From Dasypus novemcinctus (taxonomy: Eukaryota > Chordata > Mammalia > Cingulata > Dasypodidae), in assembly GCF_030445035.2 (NCBI RefSeq), contig NC_080683.1:123241225-123305224 (forward strand): a DNA stretch of 64,000 nucleotides, given 5' to 3'. The notes beneath the pieces are model-generated. The model worked only from the letters and a program-made list of their open reading frames with translations. It ran no database searches and had not been told where the DNA came from. The position numbers and the translations under genes are program-made. Shown one piece after another: positions 12,248 through 23,999 of this stretch. Each line of letters starts with the position of its first letter. The first letter of the stretch is position 1.

Positions 12248-12772
12248 TCAGGGAAATGGATGTGGCTCAACCAATTGGGCCCCCATCCACCATAGAGGAG
12301 GTCCAGGGTTCAAGCCCAGGGCCTCCTTGTGAGGGCGAGCTGGCCCACGCAGCGCCCTGGCCCGTGCAGAGTGCTGGCCCACGCAGGGAATGTCACCCCA
12401 TGCAGGAGTGCCGCCCTGCATGGGAACGCCGTCCCACACATGAAAGCCGCCCCATGCAGGAGTGCTGGCTGACGTGGAGAGCTGGTGCAGCAAGATGATA
12501 CAATGAGACATAGACGAGAGAAAATAAGAAGACATAGCAGAACAGGGAGCAGAATTGCCCAAGAGAGTAATCGCCTCTCTCCCACGCCAGAAGGTCCCAG
12601 GATCAGTTCCTGGAGCCACCTAATGAGAATCCAAGCAGACACAGAAGATCACACAGTGAGTGGACACAGAGAGCAGACAGCGGGGGAGGGGGGGGAGTGA
12701 GGGCAATGGGGGAGTGGGGGGGGATAAATAAACAAAAATAAATCTTAAAAAAAAAACATGCTTTTAAAAAAA
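12248..12772 (+). mobile_element. Long DAS SINE
   Basis: The tRNA-like head is at 12250-12330. It is followed by a tail with many 'ccatgcaggagtgc'-type repeats, 'gtgcagcaagatgatacaat', an internal second module with 'gatcagttcctggagccacc', a G-rich patch near 12680-12722 and the ending 'aaataaatcttaaaaaaaaa'. It is a long form of the family, with no TSD identified. Confidence 0.9.
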
Positions 12773-12781
12773 AACACCACC

Positions 12782-12935
12782 AACTCAGAGGAGCCGATGT
12801 GACTCAGTGATCGAGTGCCAGCTTCCCACACTGGAAATCTGGGGTTCAACCCCTGGCTCTGGTAACTAATGAATGAAGGATGAATGAAGGATGAATGAGT
12901 GAATGAGTGAATGAATAAACAAACAAACAAATAAA
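12782..12935 (+). mobile_element. DAS SINE monomer with (AATG)n tail
   Basis: 'caactcagaggagccgatgt' is followed by 'gggttcaacccctggctctg' and a microsatellite tail of ATGA/ATGAGTGA and AAAC units. It begins with the 'caactcag' linker seen in the dimers, so it may be a right-hand unit separated from its partner. Confidence 0.85.
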
Positions 12936-12944
12936 TAATAAACT

Positions 12945-15930
12945 TGAGCAAAGAGGAAAAAGATTGGGGAAAAAGCAAACAGCTTCAGACATCTGTGAAA
13001 CCAATATCAAACAGTCTAGCTATACATGTAACTGGAGTTCCAGAAACAGAGGAGATTGAATGGCAGAAATTGTATTTGACAAAATAATGTCTGAAAATGT
13101 TATAAATCTGATGAAAACTATGAGCCCACAGATTTGTGAAGCCCCAAGCAGAAGTACAACCCAAACTGTTTGACAGATTGAACACAATCTCTATCAAAAT
13201 TCCAGCTGAATTCTTTGCTGAAACTGACAAACTGGTCCTAAATTTCATATGGAAGTTCAAAGGACCCAAAATAACTCAAATAATCTTGAAAAGATTACCA
13301 CCGTGCCGACTCAGCAAGGTGACACAACAAAGTTGCAGGACTCTGACATTTCAATTTCAATCCTTACCATGAATCACAGTAATGAACACAGTGTAGTATT
13401 GGCTGGACATGTAGCTCAACGGAATAAAATTGAGTGTCTAAAATAAACCCTCACATTTACGACTGATTGATTTCAACAAGGGTGCCAAGACAATGCAATG
13501 GAGAAAAGAATAGTCTTTTCAACATATGATGCTATGACAACATGAAATCCACATGCAAAAGAATGAATTTGGACCCCTACCCATGAACAAAAATTTACTC
13601 AAAATGAACCTAAGATACAAATGTAAGAGCTAAAATTATAAACTCTTAGAAGAAAACACAGGGCTACATCTTTGTGAACTTGGGTCAGGCAATGGTTTCT
13701 TAGATGTGATACCAAAAGCTCAAACAAGAAAAGAAAAATTAAAGTGAACATCATCAAAATTGAACACATTTGATCTTCACAGAATGCCATCACAAAAGTT
13801 AAAAGACAACCCACAAAATGAGAGAAAATTTTCATAAATCATATATCTAATAAGGGGGTAGTGTCCAGAATATAAAAAGACAATATAATTTAAAAATGGG
13901 CAGAGGAGATGAATAGGCATTTCTTCAAAGACTATATAAAATGACCAATAACACCACGTGAAAAGATGTTTAACATTCATCAGGGAAATGCAAATCAAAA
14001 CCATGAGATAACACTTCACACCTGCTAGGATGGCTAGGATAAAAAAGGTCAGTATTGGTCGGAATGTGGAGAAATTGGCCCCCTCCTACACTGCTGTTGG
14101 AAATGTAAAATGGTGCAGTGGCTTTAGAAAATGGTCTGCAGGCTCATAGTTAAACAGAGTTACCATATGACTTGGCAATTCTGCTCCTAGGTATCTACCC
14201 AAGAGAAATAAAAACACATGTCCGCACAGAAGCTTGTTCATGAATACTCACAACAGCGACTTTCATAATAGCACAAAAGAAGAAACAACCTGAATGTCCA
14301 TCAGCAGATGAACGGATAAAATGTGATCTAGCAATGCAAAGTAATAACACTTGGCAATAAAAATAAATGAATGCTGGGAAGCGACTGTAGCTCCATCAGT
14401 TGGGCTCCCGTCCACCATATGGGAGGCCCTGGGTTCACGTCCCAGGGCCTCCTTGTGAAGGCAGGCTCCCCCACACTCCACAGAGAGCCGCCAGCCTGCC
14501 CGGCCTGCACGTGTTGCAGAGAGCCGACTCAGCAAGGTGACCCAACATAAAGGGGAGACAAGCAAAAAAAAACCCGCAGAAGAGCATGCAGCGAACTGAC
14601 ACAGAGAGCAGACAGCAAGCAAGCCTCAAGGAGGGAGGGAAATAAAATAAAAATAAATACAGACACGGAAGAATGCACAGGGAATGGACACAGAGAGCAG
14701 ACAGCACGCAAAAAGCCCCAAGGGGGGGGGATAAAAAAAAAAAAGAATGCTGATCCATGCCACAACACAGATGAATTTTGAAAACAAAAAACTTCATGAA
14801 AGAAGCCAGACATAAAGAAGCAATATTGCAGGATTCCATTTACATGAAATGTTAAGAACAGGTAAACACGAAGTAGATCAGAGGTTCCAGGCTCTGGGTT
14901 GGGGGTGGGAACAGATTGGGAGGTGGAAACTAAGGTGTGCAGGGTTTATTATGGGGGGTGATTAAAATGCTCTAAAAAAATGCTCTAAAACTGGTTATGG
15001 TAAAAGATGCACAAGTCTTTGAATATACTGACAGCCACTGAACCGTACCCTTTCAATGGGTGAATTGTATGGTATGTAAATGTCGCCTCAATACAGTTTC
15101 ATAAAGAAAAGAAAACCACATCAAGGCACATCATAATCAAATTGCTGGAAACCAGTGATTAAAAAACTCAAAAGCAGCCCAGGGATAGGATGAACATAAA
15201 GAAAGCAAAAGGACAAGCCACAGTTTGGAGCTAGGCTTTTGTCTAGAATTATAAAGGGCTACTATAAATAAATAAAGATAAACCCCAAAGGAAAATGGGC
15301 CGAACATGTGAAACAGGGATACTTCACTGAAGAATATACCCAACTGGCCAAGAATCAGATGGAGAGATGGATGGCTTCACTTTTAATCAGATAATGTGTT
15401 TTTAAAATATCAGCTACCCTCACACAGCCCCAAATTAAAAAGTCCCATGAGAGCATTTACACTTCCAATGTGGGCATCAACAAACATAACTGCGTGGGCC
15501 CTCACTTTGCAAAATTCAATGAATAGAGGGGGAAGTGCAGGAAATGTGAAGAACTCATGCATGAATGTGCAAGGATGTTTGTAAAAGCCTGTGTATAACA
15601 GCAAAAGGCCCAAACGACTTTCAACGGGAAGATGAACTGTGGCATATTCATATAACGAAATTCTTTGTGCCAATAAGAATGAATGAAACCTAGTTAGCTT
15701 CAAAAAGGCAAGCTTCCAGATAATTTATATTATATAATTCTACCTATGAAGTTCAAACGCATGCCAAACCAAATACACACAAGTACTAGGTAAAACTTAA
15801 AAAGTAAAGGCACAAATACATAAAACGCTGCATCGTGATATCAGAAAACGGGACAGGGCCCAGGGAGGGAGGGGGTCACGGGGAGTATTGGATAGTTTTG
15901 TATCCACTCAATATCTTTTAAAAATAATTT
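12945..15930 (+). mobile_element. L1 with internal deletion, ORF2 C-terminus and 3' UTR, split by a DAS SINE
   Basis: The left 200 bases ('gacatctgtgaaaccaatat', 'catgtaactggagttccaga') resemble the upstream, ORF1-side region of L1. Near 13150 the sequence jumps to ORF2 C-terminal sequence ('tcaaaattccagctgaattc', 'tgacacaacaaagttgcagg'). It continues through 'aatgcaaatcaaaaccatga' and 'tggtgcagtggctttagaaa' to a 3' UTR. Several kilobases of L1 are missing at the junction. The SINE at 14377-14744 interrupts it. The part from 15110 to 15930 may be a second L1 3' fragment. Confidence 0.8.
14377..14744 (+). mobile_element. Full-length DAS SINE with target-site duplication
   Basis: The head is 'ggaagcgactgtagctccat' and the body carries 'gcagagagccgactcagcaa'. 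The 'acacagagagcagacagca' module occurs twice (near 14600 and 14690), so the tail is duplicated. It is flanked by GAATGCTG at 14369-14376 and 14745-14752. Confidence 0.93.
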
Positions 15931-16169
15931 CAAAAAAGGGAAAAACAAAAGCTAGTCGGAGGTGAAGAGCAGGAGCGGCACATCTTCAGCCACCCCGGGC
16001 TTCGTTCTTGTCCCGAGTAGGAAACGCCTTGGCTAGCTCTTGGGCCAGGGGCGAGGGCCGGTGGAGACGGACAGATTAGCAGGCGTCCAGCGGCAGTCGT
16101 GGAACAGGTGCCTGTCCCTCAAGGCCAGCAGTACCGTCAGGCCCACTCTGCTGATAGGGCAGGGGAGGT
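15931..16169. other. Short unique stretch before the minisatellite, no gene seen
   Basis: Composition changes from AT-rich L1 tail to GC-rich sequence near 15960. No gene or repeat recognised. Confidence 0.4.
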
Positions 16170-17020
16170 GCAAGGGGTCAGATGGCAGAGGGAGTGTACA
16201 GTGGTCAGGTGGCTACCATGGCACACCTGGAAAGCAGAGGAATGTACAGGGGTCACATGGCTGCCTCTTGCACACCTAGAAGCAGAGGAACATACACGGG
16301 TCAGATGGCTGCCGCAGCATACCGGGAAGTAGAGGGAGCATACAGGGGTCAGGTAGCTGCCTCCAGCACACCTGGAAGCAAAGGGAGCATACAGGGGTCA
16401 GACGAACTGCCTCCAGCACACCTGGAAGCAGAGGGAATGTATAGGGGTCAGGTGGCTGCCATGGCGCACCTGGAAGGCAGAGGGAGCTTACGGGGGTCAG
16501 ATGGCTGCTGCAGTACACCTGGAAGCAAAGGGAGCATACAGGGGTCAGACGAACTGCCTCCAGCACACCTGGAAGCAGAGGGAGCGTATAGGGGTCAGGT
16601 GGCTGCCATGGCGCACCTGGAAGGCAGAGGGAGCTTACGGGGGTCAGATGGCTGCCCTGGCACACCTGGAAAGCAGAGGGAGCTTATGGGGGCCACATGG
16701 CTGCCACAGCACACATGGAAAGCAGAGGAGCATACAGGGGTCAGTGGCTGCTGTGGCACACCTGGAAAGCAGAGGTTGCTTACAGGGGTCAGATGGCTGC
16801 CACAGCACACCTGGAAGCAAAGGTTGCTTATAGAGGTCAGATGGCTGCCATGGCACACCTGGAAGCAGAGGGAGTGTACAGGGGTCAGATGGCTGCCATA
16901 GCACACCTGGAAAGCAGAGGAGTGTACAGGGGTCATGTGGCTGCCGTGGCACACTTGGAAGCAGTGGGAGTGTACAAGGGTCAGATGGCTGCCGCAGCAC
17001 ACCTGGACACGAGGGAGGGG
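16170..17020. repeat. Minisatellite, about 17 units of about 49 bp
   Basis: The unit reads roughly 'gtacaggggtcagatggctg' then 'ccatggcacacctggaag' then 'cagagggagt', with units of 47-50 bases. The first unit at 16170 is internally shortened and the last fades into 'cacgagggagg'. A higher-order repeat is visible. The marker 'gacgaactgcctcc' recurs at 16401 and 16548, exactly 147 bases (three units) apart, and the two following units also match in order. Because many units are near a multiple of three, long frames stay open on both strands, giving degenerate 16-residue repeats. I read these as non-coding. Confidence 0.93.
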
Positions 17021-17039
17021 CACTGCTGGGGGGACACTC

Positions 17040-17420
17040 CTGGGGAGAGAGTCTGGGTTTTGACCGAGGAAGGTCCTCGGAGCTGGGTCAGAGCAGGAGT
17101 GACCAGGCGAGATGCGGGCAAGGGACAGGTGGGGCAAGTGCCCCAGGTCTCGGCACTGAGGACAGGGGTCAGGGTGTTTGCAGAGCGCGAGCGGAGCGAG
17201 AAAGCTTCGTGTACCTGGGGAGAGTGGAGTGGCAACGGCTCCCGCCGTAGGGCCAGGCGACGCCAGGTGCCCATGTCACAGCCAGTCCATGTGCATCCAC
17301 CCGGGGAAGTGCCAGGGACCCTCCCGCAGGAACAGCCCTTCCCCTGGACCTTGGCGCGGCAAACGCAAGTGACCAGGTTGTGCCCACGCGGGGCCAGCGT
17401 GAATTCAGCAAGCAGCCTCA
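17040..17420. other. CpG-rich segment next to the minisatellite
   Basis: Roughly 24 CpG lie in 400 bases at about 62% GC (observed/expected about 0.6), directly right of the tandem array. No gene or repeat family was recognised. It is borderline for a CpG island. Clusters such as 17183-17210 and 17354-17398 are the densest. Confidence 0.4.
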
Positions 17421-19540
17421 GGGCTTTCCTGACGGCCCTCCTCCAGGAGCCCTGTCCCATGTTTCTGTCCCCAGTGAGCTTGTCCACTTGCTCTGGGGAG
17501 GAACTACAGCTCCTCCATCCCTGCAAAGACAAAGCACACAGTCCTCAAGTACACCTTTCTCCCCGACATCACGGTAACTGGGAGCCTACACAGACCCAAG
17601 TTACAACTCAGAAAAGTGGCTTTTTTCTTAACTGCTTCCAAAAGTGTGTTCTTACATAGCTCTAAACGCTTTTAAAATCTCTCTTCATGGTTCACTTTTT
17701 AGACTACCAACTCTTGTGTTTCCAAGTCCAATTCCTGTCCAAATTATCACAAATTCCAAATGAATGGCATTTCCTTTATTAATGACATTTTCCAAAAGTC
17801 TATTAAATTTCCAACTTAGGGAACTGATTTTTTCACTCTTTTATTATATTACAAATAATACCTTCAAGCAAAATCTATTGACAAACATTTAGAAACTAAA
17901 TAAAAAAATATTCCTTGTATTTTTAAATGTTAGTACATATTGAACCCTTGATGTTAAAGTCTAAACAGCTGTAGACTTTACCATAATCAGATAATGTATA
18001 GGAAGTTGCCTCAGTTAGGCTCTTTATTTCCCCCAAATTTCTCACTATATCATGCAATTAAATTACAAAATACATAAATTTCAAGAAGTAACAAAACCAC
18101 TCAATACAGGAAACCACAATACGCAAGCCTGTGAGAGGGAAACCCTGGGTGCATGGGTGAGTGGACATGCGCCTGACACACGTGTGTTTAATAAAACGTG
18201 TTTTGGCAGATATTCAGATGCCAAGTAGCATCTATTAGTCCTTCCAGCACACAAATTCTACCTTGCTGCTACGAACCCTTTATGAGGCAAACACCACACA
18301 CGCATGCGAGGGCACACACCCCCAGAAAGTAGCTAAGGATAGTCGTGTACCTATTTTTTCCATCAACAGTATCTTACCTGATGTTCTTTAAATCAATATT
18401 TCAAATGGTTTGGGGTTCTGTTGTTTTTAACCTCAACCAACAGTAAGTAAACAATCTCATGTTACAACCTATGGCATACATGTATTTATAAAATAAACGT
18501 TTACCTAGCAACACTGATCTCACTAAGTGGGATGCATTCTAGCATTTGTGTGTGGGTCTTCTGTTGGTTTGTTTTTATTTATATATAATGTTGGTCTAAT
18601 CCTACCACATTAACGCCATGGTACAGGAATGGGTCAGAACTCAGAGAGCCTGACTATGATTCAAACTTCACACATTTTATTCACACGGCTTTAAGGACAA
18701 GATCCTGGGTTGCTATTCAGAAAATGAATATGATTTACCCAGAAAAAGGCATATGTGATGCCTGTGGACTGTCTCTAATGAACATCATGGGACAGGACAG
18801 CCCTGCCCTTCCCTCTGTTCCCAGAGCCCAGGACAGAGCCTGGCGTGTAACAGGTGCTCAACAAATACCGTTGACTGAGCAAGTATCTCATTCATCTGGT
18901 GTGAGCAGGTGTCATACCAAGGCGTGATTTCGCTATTATATTCTGTCTGAAATAATTGGAGACCCAATTTCCTGGCAGCTTCATATGACCAGAGGATTAA
19001 CTAAGTCCTTTCCTCAAAAAAAAAAAAAAAAAGCCTGGGCAGGGGAAACTTGCTTTCTTTTTCTTTTGCAACAGCTGGTCCTTCTGGAAAGAAACAGCAG
19101 GAATAGCTTTCACTCCACATCTAGGATGTTGCCTCACTGGTGCCCTCCCACACGCAAAACATTAAATAATATGTGCACGTCTCCTTCTCGATGTATTTAA
19201 GCCATTTAATTCCTTCTTGGTACTGTGAATGGAGAGGAGTGAAGCGGTCCAAGAAGAAATGCCAAGTCAATTTTCCAGCCTAGCACCACTGCAGGTTAAA
19301 GTGCTGATGAATAGGGATGAAGTTATTTTAACTGATGCATAATCCTGTTGGATTACATTTATTACCTGTGTTTCGCATTACCAGGACAAAAGAATTACTC
19401 ACTTATTCCACTAATTCTTATTTCTTGAGTAATTCTGCCGGGGACAGAACCATGCTGGCTTCTTAAATGTTTTGAATTCTGTCCAAGCGCATACCAACAA
19501 AAACAGCCCAACAAAAACAGCGTCCCCCACAGGGACGTCG
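17421..19540. other. About 2.1 kb, no gene seen
   Basis: Mostly AT-rich and apparently unique, with only short open frames. An A-run lies at 19016-19032. No splice-bounded ORF with family resemblance was recognised, and conserved noncoding elements cannot be excluded by eye. Confidence 0.4.
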
Positions 19541-20208
19541 CGGCAGTTTGATATTATTTATGAATCCCACCCCCCCAAAAAAAAGAAAGATTATGTTTGT
19601 AAACTGGTCTGTCCCTCCGGGTGTGATCCCCTTTGATTGTATTAAATTCAAAGGTTTTAAGTTTACTTAATAACATCAGTTTAGGGCTTTGATTCGACCA
19701 GGTAGATAGGCCCTGACTCGGGTTGAGCTCCTGGCCCCTTGGTGGGCCGGAGGTAAACGGACACTCGTCGAGAAGACACACAGGGAGAGAGAGCTCCACA
19801 GACACAGGAGGAAGGGAGCCTGGCCCTGCACCCTGGGAAAGAGAGGAGCCGTTCGCCTGATGACTTGCAGCTGAGAAAGCCTCGAAAGAAGCAAACCCCA
19901 TGCCAGAAGCTGGATACAGGAAGCCCTGAGAGACAAGCCCTTTGCCAGCCTGCAGCTGAGATTGGGAAGAAGCTGGGCCCATGGCGCCTCAGAAGAGGAA
20001 GTCCCAGGAGGGGAGACAGAGAGCAGAGAGCAGAGAGCAGCCGCCATCTTGCTCCAACACGGGGCAACTGCCTTTGGAGAGAAACGACCTTGAGATGGAC
20101 TCTTTAGGGCCTTGTAACTGTAAGATTTTACCCCAAGTAAATACCCTTTACAAAAGCCAACAGGTTTCTGGTACTTTGCAGCAGCAACTCTTTGACTGAC
20201 TAATACAG
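19541..20208 (+). mobile_element. LTR-like xenarthran repeat ('family B'), copy 1
   Basis: It opens 'cggcagtttgatattattta' and ends 'ctttgactgactaatacag', with 'taaataccctttacaaaagc' and 'gtttctggtactttgcagca' before the end. It is colinear with 33096-33756 and, at its right end, with 34785-35025. The terminal pattern resembles MaLR/ERVL LTRs, but I cannot exclude a nonautonomous DNA element. All open frames inside it are incidental. It carries a YY1-type motif at 20040-20051. Confidence 0.7.
20040..20051 (+). promoter_or_regulatory. YY1-type motif inside family B copy 1
   Basis: GCCGCCATCTTG matches the strong YY1 consensus (reverse complement CAAGATGGCGGC). The same position in copy 2 is identical, and copy 3 has a one-base variant. 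Confidence 0.6.
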
Positions 20209-20623
20209 AAGGGGTATTAATTTCTCTGAGGATGCCAATTAATGCCATGCCTTAAATGACCTAAGTCATATGGTGATTGCATCTACAAATCCAATAAATT
20301 GTCTGGATCTAAAAGGTCCATTCTGTAACAAGTCACAAGCATGAAGTTATAAAACTAAGACATATTCATTTTAACAATATAATAGTACATAAAGCAAAAT
20401 CTGGACATTTGCCAGCATCTCTCACAGTCCATTCCCTGAGGTAGGTGTGATTAAGTTTGGTGTATGTTCTTCTGGACTTAGTTTTTGAGGAAAACGTGAG
20501 TGTGTGTATGTGCACATGTGTATTCACATGAATTAACTAGAGCTTTTTACAAAACTATTTCCAGCAAAATTTAAATTTGTAAACAAAAGTGTTTAAATAA
20601 TAGATGAATGATAATGCAAATTT
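20209..20623. other. Unique AT-rich stretch, no gene seen
   Basis: No ORF or repeat recognised. A GT-rich patch lies around 20495-20522. Confidence 0.4.
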
Positions 20624-20639
20624 AATGTCATTTTGTTTA

Positions 20640-20980
20640 TTTTTTTATCCCCCCCTTTGTGGTTTTTTGCATGCTGTCTGCTCTGTGTCCATTCGCTGTG
20701 TGTTCTTCTGTGTCTGTATTTATTTTATCTCTGCCCCCCTTGTGGCTTGCTTGCTGTCTGCTCTCTGTGTCCATTTGCTGCGGGCTCTTCTGTATTTTTG
20801 CTTGTCTCCTTTTTTGTTGCATCACCTTGCTGAGTTGGCTCCCTGCAGTGCTTGCGGGCTAGACAGCTCTCCGCTGCACTTGCAGGCCAGCCTGCCTTCA
20901 CAGGGAGGCCCCGGGACATGAACCCAGGGCCTCCCACATGGCAGACGGGAGCCCAGCTGATGGAGCCACAGCCGCTTCCC
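20640..20980 (-). mobile_element. Full-length DAS SINE with long target-site duplication
   Basis: It is in reverse orientation. The T-rich start is the A-tail, and the tRNA head lies at the right end ('ggagccacagccgcttccc'). The 'tgtctgctctgtgtccat' module occurs twice. Flanks are AATGTCATTTTGTTT (20624 onward) and AATGCCATTTTATTT (20981-20995), a duplication with two mismatches. Confidence 0.95.
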
Positions 20981-20995
20981 AATGCCATTTTATTT

Positions 20996-22230
20996 TGTAT
21001 CTAATGTAGCTTACGTTTGAACATGTACAAACAAGTGTGAGAAAAATGCATTAACCCAGAACTTTCTCGACATGAACTGTAATATATATACAAAAAAGAT
21101 CCCATCCAACTTATGTTGAAGCTCAGAAGATAGACCTTCCTTTGAAAACCATCCTTCACATACGGCGGAACCACACAGACTGCAAAGGAAGCCTCTGAGG
21201 AGCAGAGAAGCACGCAGTGTTTCATGGCGAAGGAGCACTCACATGGAAGGAGGGCGGGACCAAGAGGCCACGAAGCCAAGGACGGGGCAGCCCCGGGGCC
21301 AGCCCTCTGCTGCGCCTGCTCCGTGGGCCGCGCCACCTGGCACTTCGCCGCGTGGGGAACGTCAGTGCATCCACCAGGTTCCATGGGGCTGCGTGGGAAT
21401 TCCGCTCCTTGCTCAGTCACCGTCGTCTCCAGCTCTAACTCCTTAGCACCCCAGAGGCCTCTGTCCTAGACCCCCAGCTCCCCACCTTCCTCCAGCCTGC
21501 CCCAGGGTGAAGCCAGGTGGCTCCCACGCTGCCCTAGCCCGGCCCTTCACTCTCCCTCAGGGAAATGGGTGCACGTTCACCTCTGGGGCCCCAGCTTAGG
21601 CATAAACATCACAACTACAGGTGCCTTCAGGAGAGCGGAAGGTGCCTTTTCAACACGAACCCCGACGGCGGTCAAAGGACTCTCATCTCCCCACACGCCT
21701 GCACAGGCGGTGTCTCAATTTGTGTGCTGTGGGCACGCCGAGTTGGAACTGCGTTCCCAACACATGGCAGACGGATGATTTGGCTAAAATCTAACCTTTG
21801 AAAGCTCGCATAATAGCGGCACTCTGACTTGGGAAAGAAGCACCCTTTCCACCGTGACAGCAGGGCAGCAGCTCCGCAGGTGAGAGAGAGAAGCGCAGTA
21901 GAGTTGAAGCAGCCTGCGTAGACCACCCCTTACCCCCCACCCCCTGCCCCACCTCACCGCTGGGCACCTGTGAGGAGCTCTGGAGAACCAGCTTGGGAAC
22001 CAGTATTCTGTTCCCATCATTAAACATAGCGGAGCCATGCCCAAGGCTCAATGGCGATTTCACACTGCAAAGGCACAGCAGCGGGGTGTGCTCTCACTTG
22101 CTAAAAGCTTTCTGCTCTTTTCCCAAACATTGTCAAGTCACTCATCAATATCTTGCTCTGTGCTGGATGACACATACATTAAAAATCTTTTTCTTAATGT
22201 GGGAAAATAGCTTCAAGATCTTGTGGTAGG
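20996..22230. other. About 1.2 kb, no gene seen
   Basis: Moderately GC-rich in 21180-21560 with overlapping open frames up to 139 codons on both strands and no family signals. Apparently unique. Confidence 0.4.
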
Positions 22231-23697
22231 TGGTAGTTTCTTAAACCTTATACCCAAAGCATGAGCAACAAAAGAAAAAATAGATAAATGGGGCCTTCTC
22301 GAAATTCAACACTTCTGCACCTCAAAGGACTTTGTGAAAAGGGTGAAAAGGCAGCCAACTCAATGGGAGAAGATATTTGGTATCCATGTAGCTGATTAGG
22401 GTTTAATATCCATGCTATAGAAGGAGATCATACAACTCAACAACAAAAAGACAAGGTATCCGATTAAAAAATGGGCAAAAGATTTGAAAAGACACCTGTC
22501 CAAAGAAGAAATATACATGACAAAGAAACACATGAAAAAATGTTCGACATCACTAGCAATTAGGGAAATGCAAATCAAAACTACAATGAAATACCATTTC
22601 ACACCTATTAGACTGGCTGCTATTAAGAGTCAGAAAACTCTAACTGTTGGAGAGGCTGTGGAGAGACAGGAACGCTTCTTCCCTGTTGGTGGGAATGCAG
22701 AATGGTGCAGCCCCTGTGGAGCACCGTTTGGCATTCCTGAGGAAAGTGAATATAGCCTTACCGTGGGACCTGGCAACACCATAGCTAGGTATACACCCAG
22801 AAGAACTGAGAGCAGTGACACGAATAGACATCTGCACACCAATGTTCATAGCAGCGTTATTCGCCATGGCCAAAAATTGGAAACAACCCAGGTGTCCATC
22901 AACTGATGAATGGATAAACAAATTGTGGAGTATACACAAAATGGAATATTATGCAATGGTATGAAAAAATGAAGTCATGAAACATATGACAACAAGGATG
23001 AACCTGGGGGACACTATGTTGAGTGAAGCAAGCCAGACACAAAAGGACAAAGACTATATGAGTACCCCATTATGAACTAAACATATGTGAAATATACTAT
23101 GTGAAACATAAATAGGGGTAGAATTCCATATATAAGACCATTTTTCTTTGAAGCTGAACAAATGTAAATTAATACTACAAAATGTTAATATCAGACAAAA
23201 AAAAAAATTTACTCAATGGAGACCAGACACAGAGTACTACATATTGTATAATTACATTTATATAAAATGTAAATATAAATATAAATTAAATCAATTTATA
23301 AAGATGAAAGGGGATTAACGGTCATGTAGATCTGAGGAAGGAATGCTAAGGGGAGTGGAGTCTTTCTTTTTGGAGCAATGCAATTGTTCTAAAATTTTTG
23401 AGAAGATGAATGTACAACTCTGTGATTATACTAAAAGCCATTGAGTATACACTTTGGAGAGAACAGCCAGAAACAGCAGCTATGTACAGTGGGGGAAGCA
23501 AAGAGATGGAGAGGTGAGGAATTTTGTGTATTTTTTTGTTATTATTATTATTGAAATAATGAAAATCTTCTACTAATGATTGAAGTGATAAACATACAAT
23601 TATGTGATTATAGCAAATACCATGAGTGTACACTTTGGATCAATTGTATGCTTTATTAATATGTATCAATAAAATTGATTTGTTACCCAAAAAAAAT
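22231..23697 (+). mobile_element. Relatively well preserved L1 3' end (ORF2 C-terminus and 3' UTR)
   Basis: The order is standard: 'atacccaaagcatgagcaac', 'cacctcaaaggactttgtga', 'gtccaaagaagaaatataca' and 'ggaaatgcaaatcaaaacta'. Then come 'gcagaatggtgcagcccctg' and, after ORF2, a 3' UTR ending 'tcaataaaattgatttgtta' and an A-run. A 140-codon frame at 22484-22906 still follows ORF2 C-terminal sequence but is truncated and not functional. It is the least diverged L1 in the window, with no 5' part. Confidence 0.9.
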
Positions 23698-23999
23698 CTT
23701 TTTCTGCTGATCACAGAGGCACTCCCTCTGTACTCCCCCTCCCCTGCCGTCCCACTCAGGGCCCCCAGAGAATCGTCCCCTCCCTGCCTCGGGTGCCGTC
23801 TCCTGTACCCCAAAGATTCCAAACCCACACGGTGCTGAACAAGCCTGCACTCCCTCCTGTCCCCCTCCCAGAAGGCTACAGGACGCCACACAGTGAGCCG
23901 CATCGGCCACGCCTCTGACCCCGAGGGAACCGGGCCGTGGGAAGGGGCGTGGGGACACAGCCACACCCGCCTCTTCTCCCCTGCCCCCTCCATCTCTCT
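23698..23999. other. GC-rich approach to the CpG island, no gene seen
   Basis: Composition rises steadily to the CpG island at 24000. Overlapping minus-strand frames (23640-24105) have no recognisable features. It could hold noncoding exon sequence of the same promoter. Confidence 0.35.

Noticed and set aside
16170-17020. CRISPR-like regular array
   Set aside because: Units are contiguous, about 49 bp and diverged, without a constant repeat/unique spacer pattern, and the DNA is mammalian.
16182-17659. Open frames of 239 and 320 codons with a 16-residue repeat
   Set aside because: They result from a tandem array whose unit is close to a multiple of three. Both strands are open, the repeat is degenerate at the protein level and no family is recognisable.
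22484-22906. 140-codon ORF as a gene
   Set aside because: It is the C-terminal part of L1 ORF2 in a truncated element.
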